Notes: a model not told the origin generated them from the sequence alone. A stretch of 64,000 nucleotides of DNA from Sweltsa coloradensis (GCA_024449915.1 JAMZAV010001751.1:1-64000); one strand, 5' to 3'; shown: positions 12,114 to 24,908, numbered from the stretch's first letter. Translations and numbers: made by a program.

Positions 12114-15108
12114 GTTGTTTGTCAGACAAATAAAGAAAATACTAATTGGATGAAGTCTTTCTTCTAGACAGACGACTATACAGTATATTACATAGAAATC
12201 ATTCTGTTATCTGCCCAATGCCCATATATCACTAACACTTTTGAACGCTTTCTAAAGCTGGTTGTTGAGTCGAATCTAAATTGCAGTGACCTTAATTGTG
12301 TCTTCTAGACCATTCTTGAGATTAATAGTTGGCACTTAACAGAAATATGCATAATGCCGTGAAATTGCATGTATTGTACAACTGCTACGTATTTATATAA
12401 TATGTATAGTGTAAGTCCAAGTGTATTTTCATCATTCAAGTTGCTTCTTACAGCGAATTAGAATGGAACAACTCTCGAGCAAATTTGACGCATACTATGC
12501 AACTGGTTAGAAGTCAAAGCATCTTCATCCAATGCGCATTGAATGTGCGTATAATACTTTGTGTATTAATGCCAGTTACAAAAAATGTCTGATGGAAAAT
12601 TACAGAAATACTAACAAATAACAATGGTAAGAAATCAACATAAGCATACTATTTGTACTACATAAATAATAACTCATTAAATCATGTCACAAACACATAT
12701 ACATAGGTCTGCACACACTCTTTGCATTTCACTTACCCATAGACATTAGGGTTGGTATATTATGTTGGTACATTATCATTGTCATTTTTACTGTGAGCAT
12801 GGATTATTCCATTTCTGATTGTATTGATGATGTTGAATAGGCCTACATTACGAAAGAGCATTTGACAAACAAATTAATAATGATCAGACTACTATAGAGT
12901 GGAGTATAGGCCTACATAGAAGGCACATTCAATTCTTATACTGTACCTAACTGTATAATTTTTTATTTTCCATGCCACAGGTCGAACAACTCGATAAACC
13001 TGACAAAATTGATTTCAAACAAAACGATGTTCCGGTTGATGAATATAGTTAGTGATAAGGCTGTATATATCTGTAATTACAATGTAGACAAATGCAAACC
13101 TATCCTTTGTGCAATACATGCTCTAATGGTTGGTGTTGCCCTGAAAAAGTCCATGTGAAGTGGAATTAACATGAATAGACAAATACAAATACTTAGTGGA
13201 TTGGCATAAATCTTGTTGCAGTCATTGACCTGCACACTATATTTAGCAAATATTGGACTCAATTATATTTTTAAATATCAAGTTTAAAAAATGGGGTGTA
13301 GGCCTTCTTTGGTCATTACATGGAGCTATTTTTTCAAGATACACTTTAATATTTTAGTGGTCAAAATAGGACTGAAGAAATACTTAATAGTTGCCTGGCT
13401 ATAATCAAGTAATGACATTAAATTATAATTTATAATCAATCAATGCAATGTAGGTCCACACAGTTTCACTACATACTTGTTCCATTTTCCATCATTTACA
13501 AAACATTAAACCAGTATAAGAATGAGTATACCTTCTATGGATGCCCGGTTTCACGGGTAAACTTCAGTTGACGTTATTAAATTGCCAGTTTATTTGGAAG
13601 TGTTCCACCTCTTTGGAAAGCAAATTCAATTCTAGCTGAACCAACTGTGTATATTGAACTACTGTTCATTAGTCCTTTACTCTACAATTCTCCGGTTACA
13701 GACAAAGGTAGCTGGTGCATAACGTCCAAGACTGGATCTGCAGTCGGCTATAAAATATGTTGTGCTAACGTTTGTCGACTCTCCCCGGTTTATAGGTATT
13801 GAAGGTAATGATTTTTGCAAGTTGGTAGTCTACCTCAACAACTACTAACTTCAAGGAGTAAAGTATGGGCTCGGTTCCAGCCCCACTTGGTGGTGAAGTT
13901 TAAATGATACAATTTTAGATAGTATGCTACTAGCAACAATACGGTACTTACTACTACAATACAACTGGACAACAATTAAACAAATTCATTTAACTGCAAA
14001 CAAACAAACCAAACAACATATTGTATAGGACATCAACAAACTAAAACATTGCATAGTTACGGGAATTGAAAAGTTATTGTCATGGAAACTAACCAACAGT
14101 TTAATATTATGTGACTCACAAATTTGAGCTGTTGAATAGTATTTATCAAAAACGTACCCAATGTATTCAATGATTCAAGTAATGTTTGGATTCGGGTAAC
14201 TTGGGTACCTACCCTATGTCATCCGTACTATTGATACAAAATCTTTACAAACCACAAATGATATTTACTATTTTTGGAGGCAGTGTTATTTTACTCTGAA
14301 TCAGTGTCTTAGAGTCAACTATTTTTGACGACTGAGCTATGCAATCCCTTGGTCATAAGACTTCTTATGTAGGAAACCCTATGAATGAGCTACTATAATT
14401 GGCGTTTTTACTTGTTCTATCAACATTTACAATCGCACGCTCTGCACTTTCGATGTATATTTCTCTTGACCATATCTATAATAATAATCAGTATCACACA
14501 CCTTGAATGTCAAGGAGGAACACATAAATTAAACTGCAATTTAAAACAAGGTTCAACTTACTGGCCATTTAACAAACTACAGTGAAACCAGTCCAAAATA
14601 ATTGTAGCAGCACTCGGATAGAGATGAGCCATTATTAGGCTTATATTATGTACTGGTAACTAATGCACATAACAATTAGATCAAAATATATACTTGGGAA
14701 GGTTTGCAAGCAGTCAACAAATTGTACCTAGTTACATAGTAATGTTAAAAGTATACGTAGTAGTATTAGTAGTTGTTTTCATTGTTGGGTTAATCATCTA
14801 TGATATTATTGTCTAAGGGTGCGTAGCCATTGGATTGGGTTAATCGAAATTTGGAAACTGTAGGAGCCCTATCGTTTCGTATTAAAAGTGCCAGGCCAAG
14901 CTCATCTGAAGATTGTTTGCCATCAGAGTCACTAGTACTAACATTTTAAATAAAATACCAGTAGGCCACTGGAAGCAATGAAAAGTTAAAACCAAACAAC
15001 CCAAAAATGTTTGCAATTAATATACAGTTATGTCTATTGATCCATGGCCTAGGGCCCTAGGCTGCATGAAATATGAGTACACAATGCAAAGTAGGGGACA
15101 GCTACCTG
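12114..15108. other. intergenic, nothing recognised
   Basis: AT-rich sequence with no supported exon, RNA gene or mobile-element boundary. Confidence 0.4.
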
Positions 15109-15793
15109 CAGGACTTGACAATTTTAAAAAATCTACTTGCCCAGCTGGGCAAGTGGCCCAAAATTTTAGTTGCCTAGAGAGACTCAATTCAAGGTTGACA
15201 CAATCATTTTCTTTATTTGTACATGGCCTCTAGCCAGTCTGCGTGACTGGTTAGCCACGAGTCATTTACTTTACGTACCCGCTTTTTATCATACTCTCGG
15301 TCATATTTTACTTTTTTGGCAGGTTCATTAGCTAGGCCTAGGCCTATCTCATCTTCGTTAATTGTGAGTGGCTTAGTAGGCGTAGGCCGAGACGTTGAAG
15401 CTACTCCACTAGGCATACAGTTATAAAAGTTCTGTATATTCATTAAAGAATGGTTCAATATTACGCAATAGTTTAAAAGTGTCAAAAATGGTGAGAATTT
15501 CACGAAACGGAGAAGGTAAACAAGTCTCAGATCTCCATTTTCTCGGCAGCAGTGAATTATGGGTAAAATCAATAGGTTGATATCAATCGAAATACAATTG
15601 TAGTGGTGCGTGGTGCAGCCTGTGGCAAGTGTTTGGAACTATGTCGAGCGTCTGTTGCCTGTCGTGTGTGTGTGTCGTGTGTGTGTGTGTTCTACTTAGT
15701 GAAATCTTAAACGATTCGAGTTTTTAACCGAATTAGTTGGTTGCCCGTGCCTGGAGTGTTAGTTGCCCCAGGCATAGGAATTTTCGAGCCCTG
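15109..15793 (-). mobile_element. hAT-type element retaining a transposase N-terminal fragment
   Basis: The ends are CAGGACTTGACAATTTT and the complement of CAGGGCTCGAAAATTCC, similar to the element at 7270. The flanks (GCTACCTG / TACCTACA) suggest an eroded duplication. Inside, on the minus strand, is a truncated transposase-like frame. A GT-rich microsatellite lies at about 15664-15691. It lies about 400 bp beyond the Nck stop codon. Confidence 0.65.
15213..15443 (-). pseudogene. hAT transposase N-terminal (TTF-type zinc finger) remnant
   Basis: The frame runs MNIQNFYNCMPSG, a Ser/Thr/Pro linker, then KKVKYDREYDKKRVRKVNDS and WLTSHADWLEAMYK before the stop. The basic stretch followed by W...WL is the entry to the TTF-type zinc finger of hAT transposases. 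The zinc-binding Cys and His residues and the RNase H-like core are missing. Confidence 0.55.
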
Positions 15794-16216
15794 TACCTAC
15801 ATGTTAAGTTTCCACACAATATGCTCGGCTAAAACTTGTAAAGAGTTCAGTATTGCCTGGAATTAATTAATAATAGATCATTACATGTTCTATTCAGGCA
15901 AAAAGTGCTGTCAGAAAATGGGGGGAAAAGGCTCATCGCTATCAGCAGCACATTTCTACAATGGTAGGCGTATAACTAAAATAGAGAATTCAAGAAAGTT
16001 TCATCAAATGCCTAGCTACATAGTGTTCTTCATGCGACATCTTGAAACCAAAGCATCACCAACAATGATGCTTACTAGCCTACCTAATAATAAACTATAC
16101 ATAATATTATATAATCATCTGATGACTATCCATGGTGAAAGTATATATACAAATGAAATTATGATAATTTGGGCACACACAAAGCTAGCCAAGAAGCAAG
16201 CAACCTCTGGATTGAC

Positions 16217-16429
16217 TTAACAACTGTTATTAGACTTTGGAAGAGGACGCACCAAATACAGCTTTTCACCTTGCTTATTAGTGTAGATTGGAGCTCGTTG
16301 ATAGTGGTCTACAAGTTGGTCTAGTGTGTGGAACTTGCGTTGTCCAATACAGTAGAGTGCACCCTCTACATGCACTCGGAAGTGTTTGTTGCGACCTGGT
16401 GCTTTCAGTGACACTGAATAATCGCCCAT
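16217..16429 (-). CDS. NCK: Nck exon 3 (coding): second half of SH2 and stop
   Basis: 70 codons plus TAA (16219-16217). The acceptor reads AACTGTTTAG (AG at 16431-16430). It encodes [38 protein letters not shown] and [11 protein letters not shown], completing the SH2 fold, with a short polar C-terminus. The acceptor lies only 37 bp from the edge of a hAT element at 16467. Confidence 0.93.
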   Translation of the reverse strand: MGDYSVSLKAPGRNKHFRVHVEGALYCIGQRKFHTLDQLVDHYQRAPIYTNKQGEKLYLVRPLPKSNNSC

Positions 16430-19400
16430 CTAAACAGTTTACAAACGGATATAATAAGGGGTAAGTAGGGTTACCATATGGGAATGGAATGTAGGACAAA
16501 GAAGCAAAATTGTGTATTGAATAGGCAAAATATTTTTTAACCTTAGATTAGTTGAGGGAGAGCGTAGAACGCATTTCAGAGTGATTATTGTTTGAAGAAA
16601 GCAGCCACTTGTGGCTTCTTATGAAAATTATGTTTAATGATATTATTAAACATTCAGCTTCATTCTCATTTCTTCATAGTCAAAATGATTTGTACCTTGC
16701 TTGCAAGTCGTCTCTAGGATTGCCAGATGGCAAATGTATAAAATCCGGGACGCCCAGGGTGTGGGCCTATCTTGCATTTCAAATGCAACTATTTTTACTT
16801 TTCTACCTTGATTATACAAATAACTATTCAGACTAGCATCACGTAATTATTACTTTGCTGATTGTAGACTTGCTAATAAATAAATGGTGTACTAGTTAGT
16901 AAATACAAAATAGTCTGGAAATTCTATTGATAAAAAAAGTTGTTAAATTTGTTTTGTAACATTATTATTAGTTGCATGATTTTAAATAAAATTTGGACAG
17001 CATATTATGTCCCAACACAAAACCAATCGGGACGCGGGACACAACAGAACACATAAAATCGGGACGATCCCGATTTATCAGGATGTCTGGCAACACTAAT
17101 TGTCTCCAAAGTAACACAGTTGCTTTTTACTCATTTTCAAGACGTTAACGTCAGTAAAGTGAGGTTAGATCACAACTTGCGATGAGAATAAAATACGTCA
17201 TGTCGCGTCACGTCTGGCATAAAACTGCAAAGTACCAACATTGGCTACTCAAAATATGAAAAACCGAAACTGCACGCGGAAATCACAGCCTTCTTTCGTT
17301 ATGTTCTTTCGTTCTCAGGGAACATATATCATACGGTATATTTTAATTTACTGTCCGTCACTGAAAATCAGTTGACTGAGTGGGTAGACTCTAAATACGG
17401 ATTTATTTTTTATTTATTTGTTGTTTCAGTTTCAATGTTGGCAGCTTTTGTCGGCACTTTGTAAAAATTTACGTCGATTGAATCACATCACGCCCACTTA
17501 AAAAACACTGAGGGTAATACCGCAAAGACGCAATATCGACCTGAAATGTGTTTTATTTTACCACACATCGAATTGTCACAACAAATTGTTAGAAATTCCT
17601 GACATGTCCGGGAAAATTGAGATGTCTGGTAACCCTAGGTAAGTGTACACTAGGAACACTTTTGCAAAGTTTTCCACTTTGAAAAATCACAGGGAGTTTT
17701 CTTGAAAAATTTAGTACCTTACATCCTACATCAAGTTTTTCTTTGAAATGTGGTCTGTTAAACCATATAATTAAGTTTTTGACAATCTGTAACAAAACAC
17801 ACTTTTAAAAAAAGGAAAAATGTGCACTTCTTCCATAGTTAATCCAAGATTTGGGGTAAGTAGGAACAATGCCCATGCCTCTGCACTGGGTGTATGTATA
17901 GAAAAATATGTGATGTAAGTAGGAACAAAGAGTGAACATAGGTATGGTACGGTATATTTTGATTTTCTTCTAAGCAAACTTTTACAGGATTTATGTACAA
18001 AAGAGTTTTAAAAATTTGAGCATAAAATAAAAGTACAATTATTGTACTTTTTTAGCTTCACTTTTTAACACCTGCAAAGGAGCTTTTTGATGGTTTTAAA
18101 TAGGGATGCACACGATAATCGATATTATCGGTGGATAATCAATAATGGATATAATTTGAATAATCGATAACCAAAATTCATTATTGATTATCGAAGTATC
18201 AAATAATTGGTCAATAGTGGCACGAATCAAACTCTATAAAGACGGAGATTATCTCACGTTGTGCCATGCACTGGCTGGGCTGATGGTGTCACACTCGAGA
18301 TTTATGTTTGGAAATGAGCTATTAGTCGATAACGGAAGCCAAACACATGACATGGAAGACAGCGAGGCAGCAAACGGAACGCAATTGTATTGTTTTGACT
18401 TGCACTTGCCACACTTGAGGTTCCACTTATAGATCGGAATGGGCTTTGTTGGTGATATCGATATTATTGATAATATCGATTCGATAATGACATTACTATT
18501 ATGATAATCGTCAATCGATAATGAAAAAGTATCGATGTGCATCCCTAATTTTAAACACATGTTAACATAAGGCCTAGTACACCTTTGCTAAATTTGGGGG
18601 GGAAATCCCATCAGAGTTAGTTTTACTTTGATTTTTTGCGATCGGTTAAGTGAGAACAATTTAATAATTAGGTAGGCTTATTCGAGTTTGGAAGATAATA
18701 TAAATGATTATTGATCTTGACTATCTATATTTTATTTATTTGTGAAACTTCGACATTCTTTTCCTTTTCTTGATAGGTTAAGCAAACATAAAAGCTTGTA
18801 AGAGTCAAATTTCCCTATTTGGTTCATTTGTTCTCAATTACCCCAAGAAATAAGACAGTATTTTTTTATGGCTTGTTCTTACTTGCCCCACATTAGTGTT
18901 CCTAGTTACCCCCCAAAAATGTGCTTGTCGGGGTAAGTGGGGACAATCAATGAAAATGTGGTAATTATGACCATGGATACTAATTACTAAGCCAAAAATT
19001 TATCTTGGAAGATAAAGGTCAAGCCCACAAAATGCTATAGGAAGAGGTAGTGAAAAAATTTGCAAATTTTTTTAAATGTCCATTTTATTGCCTAAAATAA
19101 AATATTGTCAACGAATTACATCATATTTTAGAGATGGAAAAAACACATTTTGAAAACGCAAATTTAGCGACATCTTGCGTAAAGCGTGAAATAACAACCA
19201 AAATAGTATGAAACTGGTCAAAACGCAAATTAATTCGCGAAATTTAACCTTTAAGTGTGCAAAATGTAGGGGGATGGTGGAGGTGCTGGCCCAGAATTTA
19301 CGCAAATTTTGGGGGAGGTGCCGGTCCAGACCGAACATTATGCGTGCGGCAGGCGGTACAGCAAACAGACGACAACGCAACAGCGTTTCGTGACGTCACG

Positions 19401-22400
19401 GGCTTCACAGAAATAGACCGCCAAAATAACGGCGCGTATCACGAACTTTGCGGAAATAGTCCTCTAAAATAATGGTGCGTACAAATTTTTATCTTTAGTT
19501 TGGAATCTATTATGAAGAGATTCTTGGGTCACAATTGATTAATTTTAACTTTTTGGAATCAATGTCATCCCTAACTTTAGGAGCTCCATTCCCCCCCCCC
19601 ATTTTTTAAATAACATTTTGTGAAATTTTGCGAAATCGCAAAAATGCGAAATTTTGGTTTTTGCATCACCATTTCTCATTCATTACCTCTACATAAAGGT
19701 AATGCAAATTTGCACAATTAATTCCACTATTCATAAAAAAATCAAAATGGGGAAGAATTGCTACTTTACAAATAGTTTTTTTTAACGTGGTGTCGTTGAA
19801 AGTAAAATATACCGTGCCTGTTATAATTTTTTTGATTTCTAACTATGTCCCCAAGTAGTTCAAGTACGTACTGACCTTGAATGATTTGCAATTGAATGAT
19901 GAACAATTGATTTTATTCAACATATTTGTTAGCCTCATAAGCGTTGTTCCTACTTACCCCACTTACCATAAGTAGGCTAAAAAGTCTTTTAATCCGTCTA
20001 ATAAATTAAGAGAAAGATCACTGGAGGCTAAATTTAAAAATCTAGCTTTTAATGTGAGTGTTGTAAATATCAAATCACCCAGCTACTAGGCCTACTGTAT
20101 GGAGTATTAACACTTGAATATATTATGAAATTTTAACTTTTAACACTCACGGAACACACAACGTATTACTGTAGGTCTCTCTAGTAAGTATCAATTAAGC
20201 AAGGCAACCACCTTAGTTAAAAAAATTAACATGTCAGTAATATAAAAAAAAGCTGTTTTGACTTCTCTAGGGCCTAGTGAATATTTCTTATACACTTTTG
20301 TTACTTTAAGGTCGGTAAAGGTGGGATTTTTATTTTTTATTAATTTATTTAACGTCTATCCTATTCAGTTATAAAAACTCATTTACAAAGGAGGAGATGT
20401 GTAAGCATACTTACATTTGTTTCGCTATCTCTAATGAGGAAGTCTCCGTCATGGCCATGCTGATTGAGAATGTTGTCACATTGAGCACGAGTGATTGTAC
20501 CATAGTACCAAGGCTTTCCCACTAGATGGGGTCGGTCGGCAACGCCAGTACGTACGCCAGTTTCCGGTACTCTTCGATCCAACGAATCTGGGTGCTCTCC
20601 ATTACCCTCCCGGTTGCGGTATGTTTGGGTCAAGAATTCACTTAGCTCCTGGGGGACAATCACATTTGATAATCAGTCAAAAATCACAATGGAAATAAAA
20701 CAAATTAGCTGGTACTTCGATACACTATCGGTACCAGCCATCACCCAGACATAATTATGATCATAAGCACGAGCAAACTAGTGATTATTGCCTTCAGTTT
20801 GAATAAAAAAAAATACATGCAGTGTACTGGGCTTACTCCTTTAATCTGACCACAATGTGTTGATAACTAAAAGCCTGGCCTACCTATTGATCTAGATTGT
20901 GTCAGTACCAAATTGTTTACAGCTTACTAATTATTTTTTTGAAAATGAATATGCTAATTGAACAAAAGTGCTCAATTTTTTTTCCAGATCATAAAAATAA
21001 CAACAGTCAATTGATCTCACAAAAAGGTAACCTCCAGTTGTAGCAGCTCTACCCCAGACATTTTGGATTATCTCCAGATAGGACTAACCTACATATTATG
21101 TAATATTATATGTAGAATGTACCGTACAAGTACATATATATTGGTGTTATAGACAGAAATTTAAAAAGTGCCTCCACCCGGGAGGGCCATCATCTATAAA
21201 ACCATCATAACAAAGTCATAGTTGCCTACTTTAAAACCAGGTTAAACATGTAGGTCCCTACATAATAATTAGAAGTAATGAAAAATGGTGATAACAAAAT
21301 TCGCAAAATTTTTAAATATCCATTTTATTGCCTAAAATGTAATATTGTCGACGAATTACATCATTTAGAGATGTAAAAAACACATTTTGAAAACGCGAAT
21401 TTCGCAAAAATCTCGTGTATATCGCGAAATAACGAACAAAATTGTATAAAACTGGTCAAAAGGCGAATTAACTTGCGAAATTAAACATTTTGGTGCTCAA
21501 AATGTGGGGGAAGTGGTGCAGGTGCCGGTCCAGAATTTTGGTGAATTTTGGTGGAGGTGCCGGTCCAGACCGAACATTATGCGCGCAGCGGGCGGTACAG
21601 CGTTTTGTGACATCACGGGCACCACGGAAATAGACCGCTAAAATAACAACGCGTATCACGGACTCCGCAGCAATAGTCCACCAAAATAATGGTGCATACA
21701 AATATTTATTTTTGCTTGGGAATCGATTCTGAATAGATTTGTGGGTCACAATGATCGATTCTAACTTATTGGAATGAATGTCATCCCTACTTAAAAGGCT
21801 TGAAGGGCTTTTTTAAAAAATTTAATGTTTTACTTTTTTTGACTATTTAAATGAAATCGCGAAAAACGCGAAATTTGGGTTCTATAAAACGAAATTTGGA
21901 TTTTTATATCACCATTTCTCATTACCTCCAATAATAATGGATATAGGCCATGTATAAATACAATACACACAATACTTACAATATTATACAATAACATAAG
22001 TCACCATAAAAATTTATAATTTCCACAAACCTGTAAATAATTACGTGGTACAAGACCGATTTGTCCTTGGCCATTTCGTGCTTTGTACCATTCTGGATCA
22101 GCAGGTGGTCTGTCTAATATTTCTAATCTGTCTCCTTTTTCAAAAGCCAGCTCTTGATCGTTGTTAGAAGAGAACGAATAGAGTGCTACCACAATGTCGA
22201 GGACATTTTCTGCCATGGCATACGTGTGCAAAGTGTCGTCGCTGTCCCCCTCTTCTTGAGTGTAGTTACTAGGGAACCAGCCAGCTACAGAACCACTCTG
22301 CCCACGCCACCAGCCATCATTGCTCTTTTCTAGAATTAATATTCTCGTCCCTTTCACTAGAGAGAGCTCGTCCGGTTGTTGTGCTTGGTAATTATACTTG

Positions 22401-22771
22401 ACGACCGCGGTTCCTATCGCCTCGGAAGGGTCCGCAGGAAGGCGACGACTCATCGTCGGAGATTCGATTGCTCTCGACGGAGAGTTGTTCGAGGGCAGTG
22501 TCTTTGAACCAGACCCCTTCTTTACTTTCTTCTTGATACTGTCAAACAGAGATGGTTTTTCCTTCTTGACGTAGTTGCTGGGAACATAGCCGGCCTGATG
22601 GCGACTGTTCTGAACTCTCCACCAGTGCTTAGAATCGTCCAAAAGAAGATATCGCTCATTTTTCCGGAGGTCGAGTTCCTGAGCTCCTTGAGCTGCGTAA
22701 TCGTATTTCGCCACAACATAACACACGTCATCTTGGCTCGTTTTGCCTGTAACAGAATCAGACCCTACCAT
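16217..22771 (-). CDS. NCK: Nck-family SH3/SH2 adaptor protein, complete coding sequence in three exons
   Basis: Nck links tyrosine-phosphorylated receptors and scaffolds to WASP/PAK-type actin regulators in the cytosol. Coding exons are 22771-22031, 20648-20415 and 16429-16217, all joined in phase 0. The protein is about 395 aa (vertebrate Nck about 377-380). Domains are SH3-1 (about 17-68, [15 protein letters not shown]), SH3-2 (about 122-171, WWRG, GWFPSNY), SH3-3 (about 193-247, ALYSF, LVPRNYL) and SH2 (about 294-386, [15 protein letters not shown] with the phosphotyrosine-binding Arg at 320, [16 protein letters not shown]). The ATG at 22771 is chosen because the frame is open and a good acceptor (CATTTTCTAG) lies just upstream. 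A second possible acceptor, TTCTGTTACAG at 22755-22745, would give a different N-terminus from an unseen upstream exon. The product starts 16 residues before the first SH3 strand. Introns hold many transposons. Confidence 0.92.
16467..17636. mobile_element. hAT-type element next to the Nck exon 3 acceptor
   Basis: It begins AGGGTTACCATATGGGA and ends with the complement of AGGGTTACCAGACATC. Flanks GGGTAAGT (16459-16466) and AGGTAAGT (17637-17644) match at 7 of 8 positions. It is 1170 bp long and contains a smaller hAT element at 16715-17098. No transposase frame survives. Confidence 0.82.
16715..17098. mobile_element. 384-bp hAT-type element nested in another hAT element
   Basis: The left end is TAGGATTGCCAGATGGC; the right end is the complement of TAGTGTTGCCAGACATCC. 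Flanks GTCGTCTC and ATTGTCTC match at 6 of 8 positions, as expected for an aged 8-bp duplication. CCCGAT/ATCGGG blocks lie near both ends. Confidence 0.75.
18101..18547. mobile_element. hAT-type MITE with ATCGAT-rich ends, copy 1
   Basis: It starts TAGGGATGCACACGATAATC and ends with the complementary ATCGATGTGCATCCCTA. Flanks GTTTTAAA (18093-18100) and ATTTTAAA (18548-18555) agree at 7 of 8 positions. The ends are dense in GATAATCGATATTATCG-type palindromes. The middle (CACGTTGTGCCATGCACTGG and onward) is shared with the copy at 60386-60802. Confidence 0.88.
19046..19690. mobile_element. inverted-repeat element, pair with 21270-21930
   Basis: The left end is GAGGTAGTGAAAAAATTTGC and the right end the complement of AGAGGTAATGAATGAGAAAT. 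The interior (TAAAATATTGTCAACGAATT, GGAGGTGCCGGTCCAGACC) aligns along its length with 21270-21930. The target duplication is not clear for this copy, which also carries a C-tract near 19591. Confidence 0.65.
20415..20648 (-). CDS. NCK: Nck exon 2 (coding): linker and first half of SH2
   Basis: 78 codons. The acceptor is TTGTCCCCCAG (AG at 20650-20649) and the donor is AAT|GTAAGT at 20414. It encodes [11 protein letters not shown], a linker, then [10 protein letters not shown] and [11 protein letters not shown], including the SH2 Arg that binds phosphotyrosine. Confidence 0.93.
21270..21930. mobile_element. inverted-repeat element with 8-bp duplication, Nck intron
   Basis: The ends TAGAAGTAATGA and the complement of TGGAGGTAATGA are followed inward by AAAATGGTGATA-like blocks. 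The flanking ATAATAAT occurs at 21262-21269 and 21931-21938, a low-complexity but exact 8-bp repeat, fitting a hAT-type element of 661 bp. It is a second copy of the 19046-19690 element. Confidence 0.7.
22031..22771 (-). CDS. NCK: Nck exon 1 (coding): three SH3 domains
   Basis: The exon has 247 codons and ends with CAG followed by donor GTTTGT (22030 onward). It carries all three SH3 domains and the linkers; the first linker is very basic ([11 protein letters not shown]). It is uninterrupted, with no stop or frameshift. Whether the first 8-9 residues are coding depends on which of two upstream acceptors is used. Confidence 0.92.
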
Positions 22772-24160
22772 CAGATTTTATAGAAACCTAGAAAATGATG
22801 TAAATAAAATGATAATTTAAAATGAAGGAAGAAAGCCATTATATAAATAAAGCGGCAAATAAATCAAGGGGAAGGTAAAATATGTTGGAGTGCTGGCCAT
22901 TCCTACCATGCCGCATTGCTGCCATGTGATGGGGTGGGGGGCGAATGCTGTTCTTTCCTTGCCAACTTGCAGAATCCCGTTCGGCTGTCGTAGAACGCAG
23001 TGACCTTGCTTCCAACATTTTCTTCTCGGTTAGCAGGTGGCCGACGGTCTAACAATCTATGAGTCAAGCCGCAGTCAACTGATAAAATGTATGCCTAATT
23101 CATGTCTCATCTTGCTTGGACAATTAATGAAAACTTTTCAAAACTATAAGATGTTTCAAACTCACTACTGGTGGTTGCAATGGACGGGATCTATAAAACA
23201 AAAATAGGATATATAATATGGTTCCATAAAATATATTTGTAATTGTCCGTGGGAGTCTCGCGCCTAAAACCACAATACCAAATGAGATTATGATTGAACT
23301 TATAATATTAAGTATTAATTGAATATAAAACAATAATAATAAGTGAACAGCTAGCGAGCAACAATTATCGTCAGGTATAATTTACTTATGTAGCATTAAC
23401 GAAACACCATCCACCGACATGATGTCGGCCATGTTTTGTTATGATGGAACCTAAAGCGTTTACGTGAGGAGGGAGGGCGTTGCCTCCGAGTCCGACGGCC
23501 CGACCTCCCACCTGGGCTGGACCCCTAGACACCTATAGGCTAACTACAAACGGGGTCAAGGGGCAGTGCTCTGGTGGAAGCTGGGGGAAATGCCCCACAA
23601 ACAACCTCAGGGCCTACACACTACACAGACAACAAACTTATCAAAATGGTGACAGTCAAAGTGTCAAAAGTACGATCTCGGTGATATGTTACATTATGGA
23701 AGTGTTTAATGTTAATTTTGTGCTAACTAATAATCATTTTTTCAATGGGGTTGTAAGAAATTGATGTGCAACTAATAATTGGTAAGCAAATAATTAATCA
23801 TAATTTCATTACTCATATTGTGGTAGATTTAGACAGGAGATGCTGATCAGCAAAAGCAGAAGATCTTCTGGACAATTAATGAAAAAAAGATAAAAAGATA
23901 CCTACAGGATAAATAAAAACATGGCAAGTAGGCCTAACCATGTGGAGTTGGAGGAGACATAAAATACAGAAACAGAATAAAGAATATACGACACAACTCG
24001 AGGCATTTTAGTACAGAACAAGTACCGTAAATGTTTGGCCTAAAATAACATACCTATGATAAAAGTTGTGTTCTAATACAGCCATAAAACAATTAATTGC
24101 CATAACTCCGGTTTAACAAGCTGCTAAACTGAAATCACACTATTTTCTCTAAATGCTATA
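22772..24160. other. Nck upstream region; no gene recognised
   Basis: This should hold Nck 5' UTR or intron. GC-richer blocks at 22870-23060 and 23460-23640 contain no recognisable frame or splice-supported exon. I could not identify a promoter. Confidence 0.4.
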
Positions 24161-24908
24161 CTAGGCCGCTTCGCGAACGCTTTTTCCAGTCGCGTTGATG
24201 GATAAGCTTTTTTTAGAATATCTCTGTACAATGATTACGTTTTTATGTTGAATCTCCTTACTTTTTCTATAGTTACTTTATATTACTTGTTCATTATACA
24301 CCTGTAAAGGCTTATATTAAAACCTTTATTTCTATGAATTTTGACCAACTTTTTCAACTTTTTCTTTCAAGAGGCACTACATCACCATAATCTTTATGTC
24401 AATGTAAAATATGAATGTTGTAGCCCCACCCTTTTGGTCAAAATCGGCCCAAATATCACGAAAATATCGTATTAAAAACCGGAGAAGAAATCGTAAAAGT
24501 ACAATTTCTATAAGAAATATTTTTTCAAATGTCTCTAAAATCATAACATATATGATGTCAGTGATTTTAAACGTTCCTATAAAGTTTCATCAATATCGGA
24601 GTAGCCGTTTGCCAAATATCACGAAAATATCGCACTAAAAATAAAAATAAAATCGTAAAAATACGATATTTATGAGAAATATTTTTTTCGATTGTACCCA
24701 AAAACAATACAGCTCTAAGTTCAGAGATTTCGAAGGTCCCCTCCAATTTTCATCAAGATCGCATATGCCGTTTGCCCGGTAGAGAGCGAACAAACAGACA
24801 AAAAAACTAACAAAAACAAAACACCCGAGCTATTTTTCTTGTGGTAACGTAAGTAAAAACCAAACAAAAAAACACAAAGTCAAATTGAAGTCTTCGCTTC
24901 GCTCATCC
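24161..24908 (-). mobile_element. HINE-like element, subfamily B
   Basis: On the minus strand it starts GGATGAGCGAAGCGAAGAC (from 24908) and ends AAGCGTTCGCGAAGCGG then CCTAG (24161), flanked by T at both ends (ATT|GGATG, CTAG|TATAGC). Near the 3' end GCTTATCC complements the 5' GGATGAGC as a subterminal inverted repeat, followed by the hairpin arms AACGC...GCGTT. There is no target duplication. The interior has ACGATTTT and AAATATCACG repeats and no long frame. Confidence 0.78.

Larger units (their letters stand above)
16456..19970. mobile_element. candidate large inverted-repeat element with GTAAGTAGGAACA motif arrays
   Basis: The outer ends are related inverted repeats: GGGGTAAGTG...CACTAGGAACA at the left (split by a hAT insertion) and the complement of GGTAAGTGGGGTAAGTAGG plus AACA at about 19945-19970. 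Variants of GTAAGTNGGNACA recur at about 17855, 17915, 18640, 18880 and 18930 in both orientations. The layout resembles 33791-36364 but the exact ends and target duplication are unclear. Three hAT-like elements and one more inverted-repeat element are nested inside. Confidence 0.45.

Noticed and set aside
15209..15216. AATAAA (minus strand) as the Nck polyadenylation signal
   Set aside because: It lies inside a hAT element about 1 kb past the stop and has no supporting context; it cannot be decided from sequence alone.
18249..18560. Cys-rich minus-strand frame ([11 protein letters not shown]) as a zinc-finger gene
   Set aside because: It lies wholly within a hAT MITE and is truncated in the second copy at 60591-60797; possibly a transposase relic, not a gene.
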